From Faecalibacillus intestinalis (GTDB taxonomy: Bacteria; Bacillota_I; Bacilli_A; Erysipelotrichales; Coprobacillaceae), in NCBI RefSeq assembly GCF_003024685.1, contig NZ_PYLQ01000003.1, positions 62,001 through 126,000 of the forward strand: 64,000 nucleotides of DNA, in the 5' to 3' direction. Made by a program: the position numbers and the translations under genes. Under the pieces are notes generated by a model. The model saw only the letters and a list, made by a program, of their open reading frames with translations, had not been told where the DNA came from and searched no databases. The first letter of the stretch is position 1. Each line of letters begins with the position of its first letter. This document shows, piece after piece, positions 7,802-17,010 of this stretch.

Positions 7802-9470
7802 GATTAAATGCAGAATCAACTTCATAATCTGGTTTGAAGTTTTCTTCTTCTAACATATATGATTCAGCAATGTTTTGGCAATGATCACCAATACGCTCTA
7901 AGTTAGATAAGATATCAACGTATGTAGAATTGACAATAACTGATTTTTCAGTTTTATTAGTAACACGTTGAATATGTCTTTGTTTTGCTTTTTTATTATA
8001 ATAATCTAAATTACTTTCATGATCATCAACATAAATAATATCATCTAAATCATGTTTATCAAAAGCAACCATTGCATGATTCAACATTTCAATATCCATA
8101 TTGATCATGGCGATAATGTCATCTTTAGCTTCTGATGAAAAATCATCTTTTTCATCATAAACAGCTTCAAAGAATTGAGTTAAGTTAATACATAAATCAC
8201 CGACACGTTCTAGATCTTTAATTGATTTCATATCAGCAAAATATTCTTTTGAATCATGATCGTTTAATTGTTCGTGTGAAATAAGTAATAAGTATTCTGA
8301 AATCTTTTTATCTAATAAGTTGATTGCATTTTCTAATTCTTCAACTGTTTCTTTTGCAGTAGAACTTTTAGAAATAAAGTATTCTTTAACATTTTCACAA
8401 GCTTCAACAGTAATAGCACCCATTTCTAAAATCTTGTTTTTAGCGATAGCTAAAGCATGAGAAGGGAACAATTGAACCACATGAGGATCTAATTCTGATA
8501 AATCCATTTGTAATTCTTTTGAATGATTTGGAATGATTTTTTTAATAATAACAACAATCTTATTAATAAATGGAAAGAACAAGATGGTTGTTACTATGTT
8601 AAAGATACCATGAGCTACTGCAAGTTGTAATTCAGGAGACATGGTACTTACTGAATTAATATATTGAATCAACATTGTAAATGGTGATAAAACAATCATA
8701 AATAAAACAGAACCAATGACGTTAAATAAAACGTGGAAGAACGCTGCTCTTTTAGCGGGAATAGATCCCCCAATAGAGGCAAGAACCGCTGTAATCGTTG
8801 TTCCAATATTTGATCCAAATAAAAATGGTAAAGCAATATTTAAACCAATAGCGCCGGCACCATACATTTGTTGAACAATGGCAATCGTTGCAGCTGATGA
8901 TTGAATCGCACATGTAAGAATTGTTCCACCAAGTAAACCAAGCCAAGGACTTTTCATTAAGAATTCTGTAATTTGTGTAAATTCTGGAACTTCAGAAATC
9001 ATTGATAAATTGTTACCCATTAAATCTAATCCATAGAATAAACAACCAAATCCAAAAATAATTTGTGATAAGTATTTTGACTTTTTATTTTTAGAAAACA
9101 TAGAAACAAACGCACCAATAATAATGAAATAAACCGCATATTTAGAAATCTTTAAACCAACTAAAACAGAAGTAATAACTGTTCCAATATTGGCCCCCAT
9201 GATAATTCCTACTGCTTGATTTAAATTCATTAAACCAGAACGAATCAATCCAATTGTAAGGGCTGTTGTTCCTGAACTTGATTGAATTAAACACGTAACT
9301 AAAGCCCCAATTAAAATTCCTTTTACAGGACTTGAGGTGTATTTATCAATAATGTCCTTTAATTTATCTCCGGCATAACTTTTTAAACCATCACCCATAT
9401 AATCGATACCAAATAAAAATAAGCCAAGCCCTGCCAGAATTAAAGGCCAATTGATATCTGCTAATGTCAT
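7797..9470 (-). CDS. Na/Pi cotransporter family protein with PhoU-like tail
   Basis: This is a 557-residue type II Na+/phosphate symporter of the NptA/YjbB kind. The two inverted repeat signatures are visible: QSSSGTTALTIGLI with GIIMGANIGT, and QSSAATIAIVQQM with FGSNIGTTITA. Eight or so membrane segments fill residues 1-310. The remaining ~230 residues are helical and PhoU-like (KDLERVGDLCINL and SNLERIGDHCQNIAESY, each with the E-R-x-G-D metal motif). It lies downstream of a shorter paralogue on the same strand, probably one operon. The ribosome site reads AGGAGTG before the ATG. Confidence 0.93.
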   Translation of the reverse strand: MTLADINWPLILAGLGLFLFGIDYMGDGLKSYAGDKLKDIIDKYTSSPVKGILIGALVTCLIQSSSGTTALTIGLIRSGLMNLNQAVGIIMGANIGTVITSVLVGLKISKYAVYFIIIGAFVSMFSKNKKSKYLSQIIFGFGCLFYGLDLMGNNLSMISEVPEFTQITEFLMKSPWLGLLGGTILTCAIQSSAATIAIVQQMYGAGAIGLNIALPFLFGSNIGTTITAVLASIGGSIPAKRAAFFHVLFNVIGSVLFMIVLSPFTMLIQYINSVSTMSPELQLAVAHGIFNIVTTILFFPFINKIVVIIKKIIPNHSKELQMDLSELDPHVVQLFPSHALAIAKNKILEMGAITVEACENVKEYFISKSSTAKETVEELENAINLLDKKISEYLLLISHEQLNDHDSKEYFADMKSIKDLERVGDLCINLTQFFEAVYDEKDDFSSEAKDDIIAMINMDIEMLNHAMVAFDKHDLDDIIYVDDHESNLDYYNKKAKQRHIQRVTNKTEKSVIVNSTYVDILSNLERIGDHCQNIAESYMLEEENFKPDYEVDSAFNQ

Positions 9471-9549
9471 AAAATCACACTCCTATACGTCTCATTTTAA
9501 AGGAATGTTAAATTTGTGTAAAGATTATGTTAAGTTTCTTTACAAAACC

Positions 9550-10497
9550 TTAACAATTCTTTTTGAAACAACTTTCAATCAATGTAATTATAGGCTTATA
9601 AAAAGGAAAAATAAGGAGTGTAGTAACAATATTGAAGAAGCCATGAATAAAAGCGAGTTGCAGACGAGGTGAAATAGGAATATAAAAGCGAAATGTTAAA
9701 AAAAGATGATAAAAAGGAGTCAGGAAAATCATAAAAAAAGTAGTTCCAATTACATTGAAGAGAAAATGAAAGAGGGCGGCTTTTTTGGCAGATGAATTGG
9801 TTTTAAGGGCAGAAAGAAAAGCGGTAATGGTTGTACCGATATTACAACCAAAGATATAAGGAATAGAAACATAAAGGGAAATAGCTTTTAAATGATACAT
9901 TTGTTGGACAATAGCAATCATGGCACTTGATGATTGAATAAGAGCAGTTGTGATGGCTCCACCAAACATGGCTAGAATTGGATGATTTGTAAAAAGTGTT
10001 ACTAATTTCATAAATTCAGGAAGTTTAGTAATAGCTTCAAGATGCATTGACATAAGTTCTAATCCATAAAATAAACAACCAAGCCCAAAAAGAATTTGTG
10101 CAAGGCCTTTTATTTTAGGATGATTAGAAAATAATAAACAAAAAGCACCAATAATCAAAAAGAAAGAAGCATATTGAAAAAGATCAAAACCTACAATAAT
10201 CGCTGTTATGGTTGTGCCAATATTGGCTCCCATAATAATGCCAATACTTTGCGAAAAGGTCAAGAGGTTTGCATTGATTAAACTCACTGTTAAAGCAGTT
10301 GTGGCAGAACTTGATTGAATGATACAAGTTATAAAACAACCAATTAGAATAGCCTTAAAAGTAGAAGAAGTACATTTAGCAAGAAGATTTTTTAAACGGG
10401 TTGGTGAAAGTTCTTGTAAAGAAAGAGAAAGATAGTCGATACCAAATAAAAAAAGTGCCAGACCGATTAGAATAGAAGTCCAAGAAACTTGGTTCAT
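9550..10497 (-). CDS. Na/Pi cotransporter family protein lacking PhoU domain
   Basis: This 315-residue protein matches only the transmembrane half of its downstream neighbour: QSSSATTALTVSLI with GIIMGANIGTTITA, and QSSSAMIAIVQQM with FGCNIGTTITA. It ends IESCFKKNC soon after the last membrane segment, so the PhoU-like regulatory tail is absent. The ATG follows AAAGGAGG. The two genes are 79 bp apart with no terminator seen between them. They look like a tandem duplication in which one copy lost or never had the tail. Confidence 0.9.
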   Translation of the reverse strand: MNQVSWTSILIGLALFLFGIDYLSLSLQELSPTRLKNLLAKCTSSTFKAILIGCFITCIIQSSSATTALTVSLINANLLTFSQSIGIIMGANIGTTITAIIVGFDLFQYASFFLIIGAFCLLFSNHPKIKGLAQILFGLGCLFYGLELMSMHLEAITKLPEFMKLVTLFTNHPILAMFGGAITTALIQSSSAMIAIVQQMYHLKAISLYVSIPYIFGCNIGTTITAFLSALKTNSSAKKAALFHFLFNVIGTTFFMIFLTPFYHLFLTFRFYIPISPRLQLAFIHGFFNIVTTLLIFPFYKPIITLIESCFKKNC

Positions 10498-10522
10498 GAA
10501 AAAGCCTCCTTTTTCATATTTT

Positions 10523-10558
10523 AAAAATAATCATTTTTAACTAGAAAAAATAATCATT
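10523..10558. promoter_or_regulatory. Direct repeat in a divergent promoter region
   Basis: The 13-mer AAAAATAATCATT occurs at 10523-10535 and again at 10546-10558, between the minus-strand Na/Pi gene and the plus-strand ABC exporter. It could be a binding site for a shared regulator. The 23-bp spacing (about two helical turns) is compatible with that, but AT-richness makes chance repeats easier. Confidence 0.3.
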
Positions 10559-10591
10559 CTTTGTAAAAATATATGAAGGAGGTGTTTTAAT

Positions 10592-12331
10592 ATGAAAGGA
10601 AGATGGAAGAAATTTTTATCTTATTATACAAACTATAAGGTTTTGTTTTTTAAAGATATGTTTTGTGCGATGGTTTCGGCAGCTATCACACTTGTTTATC
10701 CTATGATTACACGCTATATTACAGGAACGATTTTAAATCAACCAAAAATTGATTATTCTAAAATTTATTTATTAGGACTTTTTATGCTTTGTTTGATCGT
10801 TGTTGAATATTTTTGTAATTATTTTATAGGTTATCTAGGACATGTCATGGGTGTCTATATGGAAAGAGATTTACGTAATGAGTTATTTAGTCATTATCAA
10901 AAATTATCTTTTCGCTTTTATGATGAACAAAACACAGGACAATTGATGTCACGTCTAACGAATGATTTATTTTCTTTAACTGAACTTTATCATCATGGAC
11001 CAGAAGATATTGTCATTTCAATTATTAAGTTTATAGGGGCCTTTATTTTACTTTCCTATATTAATGTTAAGCTGACTTTAATTTTATTTGCAATCTTACC
11101 ATTTATGTTTTTATTTGCTTGGTATTATAATAAAAAGATGAAAACAGCTTTTAAAAGAAATAAAGAGAGAATTGGTGATATCAATGAACGCATTGAAGAC
11201 AATTTATCAGGAATTCGTGTTGTTAAAAGTTTTGCGAATGAAGATCAAGAGTTAGAACGTTTTGATAAACAAAATGGACATTATGTAAGTGCTAAGAAAA
11301 ATAGTTATTATTATATGGGAAGATACAATGCAGGACTTACTTCTTTTACAAGTTTAATTACAGTATCGGTTATCTTTTTTGGAACCTTATTTATTTCTTA
11401 TGGAAGTATTAATGTTGCAGATTTAATTGCCTTTTTACTTTATGTCACGAACTTAATAGATCCTGTAAAAAAACTTTTAAACTTTACTGAACAATTTCAA
11501 GAAGGTGTTACTGGTTTTGAACGTTTTATGGAAATATTAGAAATTGAACCAGATATTCAAGATACAAAAAATGCAGTTGTATTACAACATGTTGAAGGGA
11601 ATGTCATGTTTGATCATGTTTCATTTCGCTATAATGAACAAACACCTTATGTGTTAAATAATATTAACTTGGATGTAAAACCAGGAGAGTATATTGCTTT
11701 TGTTGGTTCATCAGGAGTTGGTAAAACAACGATTTGTTCTTTGATTCCTCGTTTTTACGAAGCAACGAAAGGAAATGTCTTGATTGATGGAATCAATGTC
11801 AAAGAAATCAAACAACAATCTTTAAGAGAAAATATTGGGATTGTTCAACAAGATGTTTACTTATTTACAGGAACCATCATGGATAATATTCGTTATGGAA
11901 ATTTAGAAGCGAGTGATGAAGAAGTCATTGAAGCCGCTAAAAAAGCGAATGCTCATGATTTTATTATGGAATTAGAAGAAGGTTACGATACGGATTGTGG
12001 ACAACGTGGAGTCAAACTTTCAGGTGGACAAAAACAACGTATCTCGATTGCACGTGTTTTCTTAAAGAATCCACCAATTCTTATTTTTGATGAAGCAACA
12101 AGTGCATTAGATAATGAAAGTGAAAGTATTGTACAAGAATCTTTAGAAAAATTATCTCAAGATCGTACAACTTTTGTTATTGCGCATCGTTTATCAACGA
12201 TTAAAAATGCCAAACATATTTGTGTTTTAACGGAAAATGGCATCGAAGAACAAGGAAACCATGAAGAATTGATGAAATTAAATGGAAATTATGCAAGATT
12301 ATATAATATGCAATTTAAAGGAGAAAAGTAA
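10592..12331 (+). CDS. ABC exporter, half-transporter (MsbA/BmrA type)
   Basis: The 579-residue protein fuses a six-helix exporter domain (about residues 1-310) to an ATPase domain. The ATPase has Walker A GSSGVGKTT from residue 372, signature LSGGQKQR, Walker B ILIFDEATSALD with the catalytic Glu, and switch IAHR. All catalytic motifs are intact, so it can work as a homodimer. Substrates of this family include lipids, peptides and drugs, and the sequence does not tell which. The ATG follows AGGAGGTG. A Cof-type phosphatase gene starts two bases after the stop. Confidence 0.93.
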   Translation: MKGRWKKFLSYYTNYKVLFFKDMFCAMVSAAITLVYPMITRYITGTILNQPKIDYSKIYLLGLFMLCLIVVEYFCNYFIGYLGHVMGVYMERDLRNELFSHYQKLSFRFYDEQNTGQLMSRLTNDLFSLTELYHHGPEDIVISIIKFIGAFILLSYINVKLTLILFAILPFMFLFAWYYNKKMKTAFKRNKERIGDINERIEDNLSGIRVVKSFANEDQELERFDKQNGHYVSAKKNSYYYMGRYNAGLTSFTSLITVSVIFFGTLFISYGSINVADLIAFLLYVTNLIDPVKKLLNFTEQFQEGVTGFERFMEILEIEPDIQDTKNAVVLQHVEGNVMFDHVSFRYNEQTPYVLNNINLDVKPGEYIAFVGSSGVGKTTICSLIPRFYEATKGNVLIDGINVKEIKQQSLRENIGIVQQDVYLFTGTIMDNIRYGNLEASDEEVIEAAKKANAHDFIMELEEGYDTDCGQRGVKLSGGQKQRISIARVFLKNPPILIFDEATSALDNESESIVQESLEKLSQDRTTFVIAHRLSTIKNAKHICVLTENGIEEQGNHEELMKLNGNYARLYNMQFKGEK

Positions 12332-12332
12332 C

Positions 12333-13097
12333 ATGGAAAGAAAATATATTTTTTTTGATATTGATGGAACACTTTTAGATGATAATCCAGGAGGAAAGAT
12401 TTTAGAAAGCACATATCGTACGTTAGATAAGTTAAAAGAAAATGGGCATTTTGTTGCTATTGCGACAGGAAGAGCACAATATATGGCGATGGATGCTGCT
12501 AAAGAAGCCCATATTGATTGTTTAGTAACAGATGGGGGAAATGGTATTACTTTACATAATGAACTTCAATATATTAAACCGATAGATTTTGTTCAAGCCA
12601 ATCGTGTCATTGATCAATGTATTGAACATCATTTCCCATTTGCAGTTGCTTTAGGAAATGAAGCTGTTTTGTATACGAATCAAAGTGATCAAAAAGATCA
12701 AAAACTTCCGGTAAAATTAGTTGTTGATGAAAGTATAGATTTTCATCAAGTAAAGGAAATTTATAAGGTTTTTATTGAATGTAGTGAACAAGAAGAAAAA
12801 TTATTGGATTTAGGAACTTTGGAATATATGCGTTATTTTAAAGGACAAATCATCATCGAACCAGCAGATAAATATAAAGGTATTTTAGAAATGGTTCATT
12901 TATTAAAGGGAAACGAAAAGGATATTGTGGTCTTTGGGGATGGCTTAAATGATATTTCTATGATTGACCAAGCTCCTTTAGGTATTGCTATGGGTAATGC
13001 AATCGATGAAGTCAAAGCAGTCGCAAATTTTATAACCAAAAGAAATGATGATGACGGTATTGAATATGCTTGTCGTCATTTTGGCTGGATTGATTAA
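12333..13097 (+). CDS. HAD hydrolase, Cof subfamily
   Basis: This 254-residue HAD-superfamily phosphatase has motif I FFDIDGTLLDD at the N-terminus, motif II in IATGR, the lysine of motif III in KYKGI and motif IV GDGLNDISMI. This layout with a C2 cap is typical of Cof/YwpJ-type sugar or nucleotide phosphatases. The ATG at 12333 is preferred over upstream in-frame codons because AAAGGAG precedes it and it begins one base after the ABC gene's stop. Co-transcription with the exporter is likely. Substrate is unknown. Confidence 0.9.
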   Translation: MERKYIFFDIDGTLLDDNPGGKILESTYRTLDKLKENGHFVAIATGRAQYMAMDAAKEAHIDCLVTDGGNGITLHNELQYIKPIDFVQANRVIDQCIEHHFPFAVALGNEAVLYTNQSDQKDQKLPVKLVVDESIDFHQVKEIYKVFIECSEQEEKLLDLGTLEYMRYFKGQIIIEPADKYKGILEMVHLLKGNEKDIVVFGDGLNDISMIDQAPLGIAMGNAIDEVKAVANFITKRNDDDGIEYACRHFGWID

Positions 13098-13130
13098 ACA
13101 AAATAGGCTATACTAAAGATGGGTGAGATT

Positions 13131-13385
13131 ATGGAACTAATTAAAGATTTTTTAATCATTATTGGTATTTTTGTATGTATGTCTTTAGGTATTTTCTTTT
13201 TACTTCATAGTGGTGATGCCAAAAAGAAAACCAAGCAAACAGTTCAAGATACAAGAGACAGTATTCAAGAAACCAATCAACAACTCGATGATGTTTTAGA
13301 ACAATTACAAGAAATGAATGCTCCTTTAGAAAAAGCAATGAAGGCAGTACGTTCTTTTAATGAAAAAGTTTTATCAAAAAAATAA
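13131..13385 (+). CDS. Small membrane-anchored coiled-coil protein
   Basis: The 84-residue product has one N-terminal membrane segment (FLIIIGIFVCMSLGIFFLL) followed by a heptad-like helix rich in Gln, Glu, Asp and Lys (TKQTVQDTRDSIQETNQQL). It resembles DUF948-type or similar small anchored coiled coils by pattern only. The ATG at 13131 is preferred because GGGTGAG lies four bases upstream. An in-frame ATG at 13119 would add four residues. Confidence 0.55.
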   Translation: MELIKDFLIIIGIFVCMSLGIFFLLHSGDAKKKTKQTVQDTRDSIQETNQQLDDVLEQLQEMNAPLEKAMKAVRSFNEKVLSKK

Positions 13386-13395
13386 TCGAGGAATG

Positions 13396-13423
13396 TTGAC
13401 AAAGCTTAAATATTATCTATAAT
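13396..13423 (+). promoter_or_regulatory. SigA-type promoter of the T-box operon
   Basis: TTGACA (13396-13401) and TATAAT (13418-13423) are separated by 16 bp, just upstream of the T-box leader. Confidence 0.9.
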
Positions 13424-13429
13424 ACAGGT

Positions 13430-13665
13430 ATATAAATAAACTCAATGAAAAAGAGAGTAGTTTTATTGGATATGTTAGAGAGTCTATGTTGGTGGAAATT
13501 AGATATTGAAAATAAAATGAAGCGCACTTTGGAGGGGGTTATCTGAATACATAGGATAACAAGCTAACCAGCTTTAACGGTGAGGTGGATATGTTTATCA
13601 TATCAACAAGAGTGGTACCGCGGAATCTTTCGTCTCTTAGCAATCGCTAGGAGACGTTTTTTATT
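13430..13665 (+). promoter_or_regulatory. T-box riboswitch leader, candidate arginine specifier
   Basis: This leader carries the conserved T-box AGAGTGGTACCGCGG (13609-13623) followed by a terminator hairpin (13631-13657) with a T run. Stem I elements are visible: AGTA near 13456 and GAA at 13519-13521 forming the loop-E motif, and GGTGG near 13491. After GAA comes one base and then CGC (13523-13525) followed by A, matching the GAA-N-codon-A arrangement of the Bacillus glyQS leader. CGC would mean arginine. Reading directly after GAA gives GCG (alanine) instead. An amino-acid uptake operon downstream fits starvation-induced readthrough by uncharged tRNA. Confidence 0.9.
13631..13665 (+). terminator. 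T-box attenuator hairpin
   Basis: CGTCTC and GAGACG form the stem around a loop that includes TAGC/GCTA, followed by TTTTTTATT. Its 5' arm would be freed or captured by the antiterminator that includes the T-box sequence. Confidence 0.88.
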
Positions 13666-13687
13666 GGGTAGAAAAGGGGAAAAGAAT

Positions 13688-14452
13688 ATGAAAAAAGTAT
13701 TAAAATTAATGTTAGCACTTGTGATGACTTGTGCTATTGCTGGATGTTCATCAAGCAGTAAAAATGATGCCGATGTGACAATTACAATTGGGACATCACC
13801 TGATTATGCACCTTATGAATCATTAAACAAAAAAGGTGAAATCGTTGGTTTTGACGTGGATATGGCCAAATTATTTGAAGGTTATTTATCTGATATGGAA
13901 GGTAAAACTTATTCTTTAGAATTCAAACAAATGGATTTTGATAACATTGTTACTCAAATTCAAGGGGATCAAATTGATTTGGGTATTTCTGGTTTTACTT
14001 ATAGTGAAGATAGAGTTGTTGAATGGTCTGATCCATATTTAGGAACTCAACAAGTTGCTGTTGTACCAAATGGTTCTTCAATTACTTCAAATGATCAATT
14101 GGTTGGTAAAAAATTAGCTGCTCAAACTGGAGCTACTGGTGAACAAGCTGCCAAAGAAGTTGAAAATGCTGATGTTGTTTCAATGAAAAACGTACAAGAT
14201 ATTTTCAATGGTTTAGCAAGTAATCAATATGATGCAGCAATCGTTGATTTAGGTGTTGCTCAACAATATGTATCTAGTGGAAACTTTACACAATTAAATG
14301 GTTCATTAATGGATGAAAAGAACTATGTTATCGCTAAAAAAGGTAATACAAAAATGATCAAATTAATGAATAAATGTATTAAAAAATTCGTAGCTTCAAA
14401 AGATTACGATAAATTATGTAAAAAATATGATTTATCACCATTAGAAAAATAA
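13688..14452 (+). CDS. Polar amino acid ABC transporter, substrate-binding lipoprotein
   Basis: This 254-residue extracellular solute-binding protein is of the family 3 type (SBP_bac_3) for polar amino acids. A lipoprotein signal ends AIAGC with Cys20 as the lipid anchor, followed by a Ser-rich linker. Typical features are IGTSPDYAPYESLN, GFDVDMAKL, LGISGFTYSEDR and DAAIVDLGVAQQY. The ATG at 13688 is chosen because it gives a proper lipoprotein signal and follows AAAAGGGG. It is the first gene of the T-box operon. Ligand specificity cannot be read directly. The leader hints at arginine. Confidence 0.92.
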   Translation: MKKVLKLMLALVMTCAIAGCSSSSKNDADVTITIGTSPDYAPYESLNKKGEIVGFDVDMAKLFEGYLSDMEGKTYSLEFKQMDFDNIVTQIQGDQIDLGISGFTYSEDRVVEWSDPYLGTQQVAVVPNGSSITSNDQLVGKKLAAQTGATGEQAAKEVENADVVSMKNVQDIFNGLASNQYDAAIVDLGVAQQYVSSGNFTQLNGSLMDEKNYVIAKKGNTKMIKLMNKCIKKFVASKDYDKLCKKYDLSPLEK

Positions 14453-14477
14453 AAAATTATAGAAAAGGGGTATAGAA

Positions 14478-15161
14478 ATGTTTGTAGCTTTTTCAAAAGT
14501 GTTTACTCCTGAAAACTTACTTTACTTTGCTAAGGGTGCAGTAGTATCACTTTTACTCGCTGCTGTATCCCTTTTATTTGGTATTGTTTTTGGGATTTTA
14601 GGATCTTCAGCAAAAAGATCTAAATATAAAATTTTTAGAATTATTGGAAATGTGTATGTTGAAGTCATTCGTGGGACACCAATGTTACTTCAAATCTTGA
14701 TTTTATTCTCAGTTATTCCATCTATTTATACAGCGTTTACAGGAAATGTTTTAAGAATTAATGTCTTTTTAATTGGTGCTGTTGCTATTTCTATTAACAG
14801 TGGGGCTTATTCGACAGAACTTATTCGTAGTGGAATTAATGGAGTTGATAAAGGACAATGGGAAGCTTGTGAAACTTTAGGACTTTCTCATAAACAAACA
14901 ATGAGACTTGTTATCTTACCACAAGCGTTTAAAAGAATTATTCCACCAATGATCAGTGAATTTATTACATTGATTAAAGATTCTTCATTGATCAGTTGTA
15001 TTGGTGCCGTTGAATTATTAAAATCAGCTCAAGTAGTGGGGGCACAATATTATGATGTTATGTCACCTTATTGTATTGTTGCAGTTTATTATTTAATTAT
15101 GACAATTAGTATTTCTTATTTAGGTAGATATGTAGAAAAGAGGTTAGCTGAAAGTGATTAA
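14478..15161 (+). CDS. Amino acid ABC transporter permease (HisM/GlnP type)
   Basis: This 227-residue inner-membrane subunit has about five membrane helices and the EAA loop [22 protein letters not shown] that docks on the ATPase. [12 protein letters not shown] near residue 60 is a hallmark of polar amino acid permeases. It lies 25 bp after the binding-protein gene and overlaps the ATPase gene start by eight bases, which indicates one operon and coupled translation. Confidence 0.94.
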   Translation: MFVAFSKVFTPENLLYFAKGAVVSLLLAAVSLLFGIVFGILGSSAKRSKYKIFRIIGNVYVEVIRGTPMLLQILILFSVIPSIYTAFTGNVLRINVFLIGAVAISINSGAYSTELIRSGINGVDKGQWEACETLGLSHKQTMRLVILPQAFKRIIPPMISEFITLIKDSSLISCIGAVELLKSAQVVGAQYYDVMSPYCIVAVYYLIMTISISYLGRYVEKRLAESD

Positions 15162-15879
15162 AGTTGAACATATATCAAAACAATTTAAAAAAGTAAAAGC
15201 AGTTGATGATGTTTCTCTTGAAGTAAAAAAAGGAGAAATTGTGTGTTTAATTGGACCTTCTGGTTCAGGTAAGAGTACAGTTTTAAGATGTATTCATGGT
15301 TTAGAAGTACCAGAAACAGGACATGTATACCTTAATGGGGAAGTATTAGATCCAAAGAAATCTAATTATCAAGAATTAAGAAATAAAATGGGATTTGTTT
15401 TCCAACATTTCAATTTATTTCCACATATGACAGTCTTAGAAAACTTAACACTTTCACTTACAAAAGTACGTCACATGGAGGAAGAAAAAGCCAATGAAAT
15501 AGCTTGTAACTATCTTACAAGAGTTGGTTTATTAGATAAAAAAGATGAGTATCCAAATAAACTTTCAGGTGGACAAAAACAAAGGGTAGCGATTGCGAGA
15601 AGCTTATGTACAAGCCCTGAAATCATGCTTTTTGATGAACCAACAAGTGCCTTGGATCCAGAAATGGTTATTGAAGTATTAGAAGTTATGCAACAACTTG
15701 CTAAAGAAGGAATGACAATGATTGTTGTTACTCATGAAATGGGCTTTGCTAAAACAGTTGCAGATCGTGTTATTTTCTTAGAAAATGGTAAAATCGTTGA
15801 AGAAAATGATGCAAAAGCTTTCTATGAAAATCCTAAAACTGAACGTGCTCAAGATTTCTTAAAGAAGGTTATGCACTAA
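15154..15879 (+). CDS. Amino acid ABC transporter ATP-binding protein (GlnQ type)
   Basis: This 241-residue ATPase has Walker [10 protein letters not shown], signature LSGGQKQR, Walker [13 protein letters not shown] and the switch His in VVTHEM. The segment [18 protein letters not shown] is typical of polar amino acid importers. The start is GTG at 15154 inside the permease gene. It shares its TAATG with the aminotransferase gene that follows. Confidence 0.95.
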   Translation: MIKVEHISKQFKKVKAVDDVSLEVKKGEIVCLIGPSGSGKSTVLRCIHGLEVPETGHVYLNGEVLDPKKSNYQELRNKMGFVFQHFNLFPHMTVLENLTLSLTKVRHMEEEKANEIACNYLTRVGLLDKKDEYPNKLSGGQKQRVAIARSLCTSPEIMLFDEPTSALDPEMVIEVLEVMQQLAKEGMTMIVVTHEMGFAKTVADRVIFLENGKIVEENDAKAFYENPKTERAQDFLKKVMH

Positions 15880-16991
15880 TGAAACTACAACGTTTTGAAG
15901 TAGAGTCTTATATGACTTTGCATGAAAATAACTGTCGCTATAACTTGGCAGATACAGTTGCTAAATCTTTAACTTTAAAGGAATTATTAGCGTATGATAA
16001 AAAAGATTCATTAGAAGATTTAATGAATCTTTCTTTAGATTATGGTGCTATTGAAGGTTCTCATGAATTAAAAAAAGGTATTTTAAGTTTATATCAAAGT
16101 GGTGATGATGAAGAAATTGCTATTTGCCATGGTGGTGTCAATGCCAATGAACTTGTTTTAATGACATTACTTTCAACAAATGATCATATTTTATCATTTT
16201 TACCAACGTATCAACAACTTTATAGTTTTCCTGAATCTTTAGGGGTAGAAGTTGATTTTATTCATTTAAAAGAAGAAAATGAATGGAAAATCGATTTTGA
16301 AGAATTAGAAAAAAATATTAGAGAAAATACAAAAATGATTTGTTTGAATTTACCAAACAATCCTACTGGAACAACTTTAAATCATGAAGAAATGCAACAA
16401 CTGATTCAAATATGTAAAAAGCATGATCTCTATGTTCTTGTGGATGAAATCTATCGAGGACTTTATCAAGAAGAATCCATTAGTGATCTTTATGAAAAAG
16501 GAATAGCAACCTCAGGACTTTCTAAAGTTTTATCAACTCCTGGACTTCGTATTGGTTGGATCAAAACAAAAGATAAAGAACTTATTCGTTTAATCAATGA
16601 AAGACGTGATTATTCAATTATTAGTAGTGGACCAATCAATGATTATTTAGGGGCACTTACTTTAAAATATAGTAAAGAGATTTTAAAAAGAAATCGTGAG
16701 ATTTTAGAAGAAAATAAGTGTTACTTGAAAGAATGGTTAAAAGCTCATCCTCATCTTTCTTGTGTTATTCCAAAATATGGAACAGTTTGTTTCCTAAAAT
16801 ACGATTATCAAATAGATTCAAATACTTTCTGTGAAAAGTTACAAGAAGAAACAGGGGTCTTCTTTGTACCGGGATGTTGTTTTGATGTGGAAAATCATTT
16901 GCGTTTTGGACTTGCAAATGATCCACAAATTGTTAAAGAAGGTTTAGAAGTATTTTCAAATTGGTTAAAAAAATTAGACACTTCAAGATAA
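15879..16991 (+). CDS. PLP-dependent aminotransferase, class I/II fold
   Basis: The 370-residue protein is a fold-type I aminotransferase. LNLPNNPTGT, VDEIYRG and SGLSKVLSTPGLRIGW are visible, the last holding the PLP-binding Lys. The N-terminus (RYNLADTVAKSLTLKELL) and DYGAIEGSHELKKGI are typical of a subgroup found in Gram-positive bacteria, whose substrates are mostly unassigned. It is the last gene of a T-box amino acid uptake operon and overlaps the ATPase stop by one base. That suggests it acts on the imported amino acid (inference). Its stop lies inside the shared terminator hairpin and overlaps the convergent flippase gene. Confidence 0.85.
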   Translation: MKLQRFEVESYMTLHENNCRYNLADTVAKSLTLKELLAYDKKDSLEDLMNLSLDYGAIEGSHELKKGILSLYQSGDDEEIAICHGGVNANELVLMTLLSTNDHILSFLPTYQQLYSFPESLGVEVDFIHLKEENEWKIDFEELEKNIRENTKMICLNLPNNPTGTTLNHEEMQQLIQICKKHDLYVLVDEIYRGLYQEESISDLYEKGIATSGLSKVLSTPGLRIGWIKTKDKELIRLINERRDYSIISSGPINDYLGALTLKYSKEILKRNREILEENKCYLKEWLKAHPHLSCVIPKYGTVCFLKYDYQIDSNTFCEKLQEETGVFFVPGCCFDVENHLRFGLANDPQIVKEGLEVFSNWLKKLDTSR

Positions 16992-17010
16992 AGAAGTGTC
17001 TGTTATTATT
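16977..17010. terminator. Bidirectional terminator inside converging gene ends
   Basis: AGACACTTC (16977-16985) pairs with GAAGTGTCT (16993-17001), followed by T-rich DNA on the right. It overlaps the last codons of the aminotransferase and of the flippase. Confidence 0.75.

Noticed and set aside
15879-16991. Aminotransferase as an arginine oxidase or capreomycidine synthase because of the possible arginine T-box
   Set aside because: The sequence pattern fits general class I/II aminotransferases better, and the link would rest only on an uncertain specifier.
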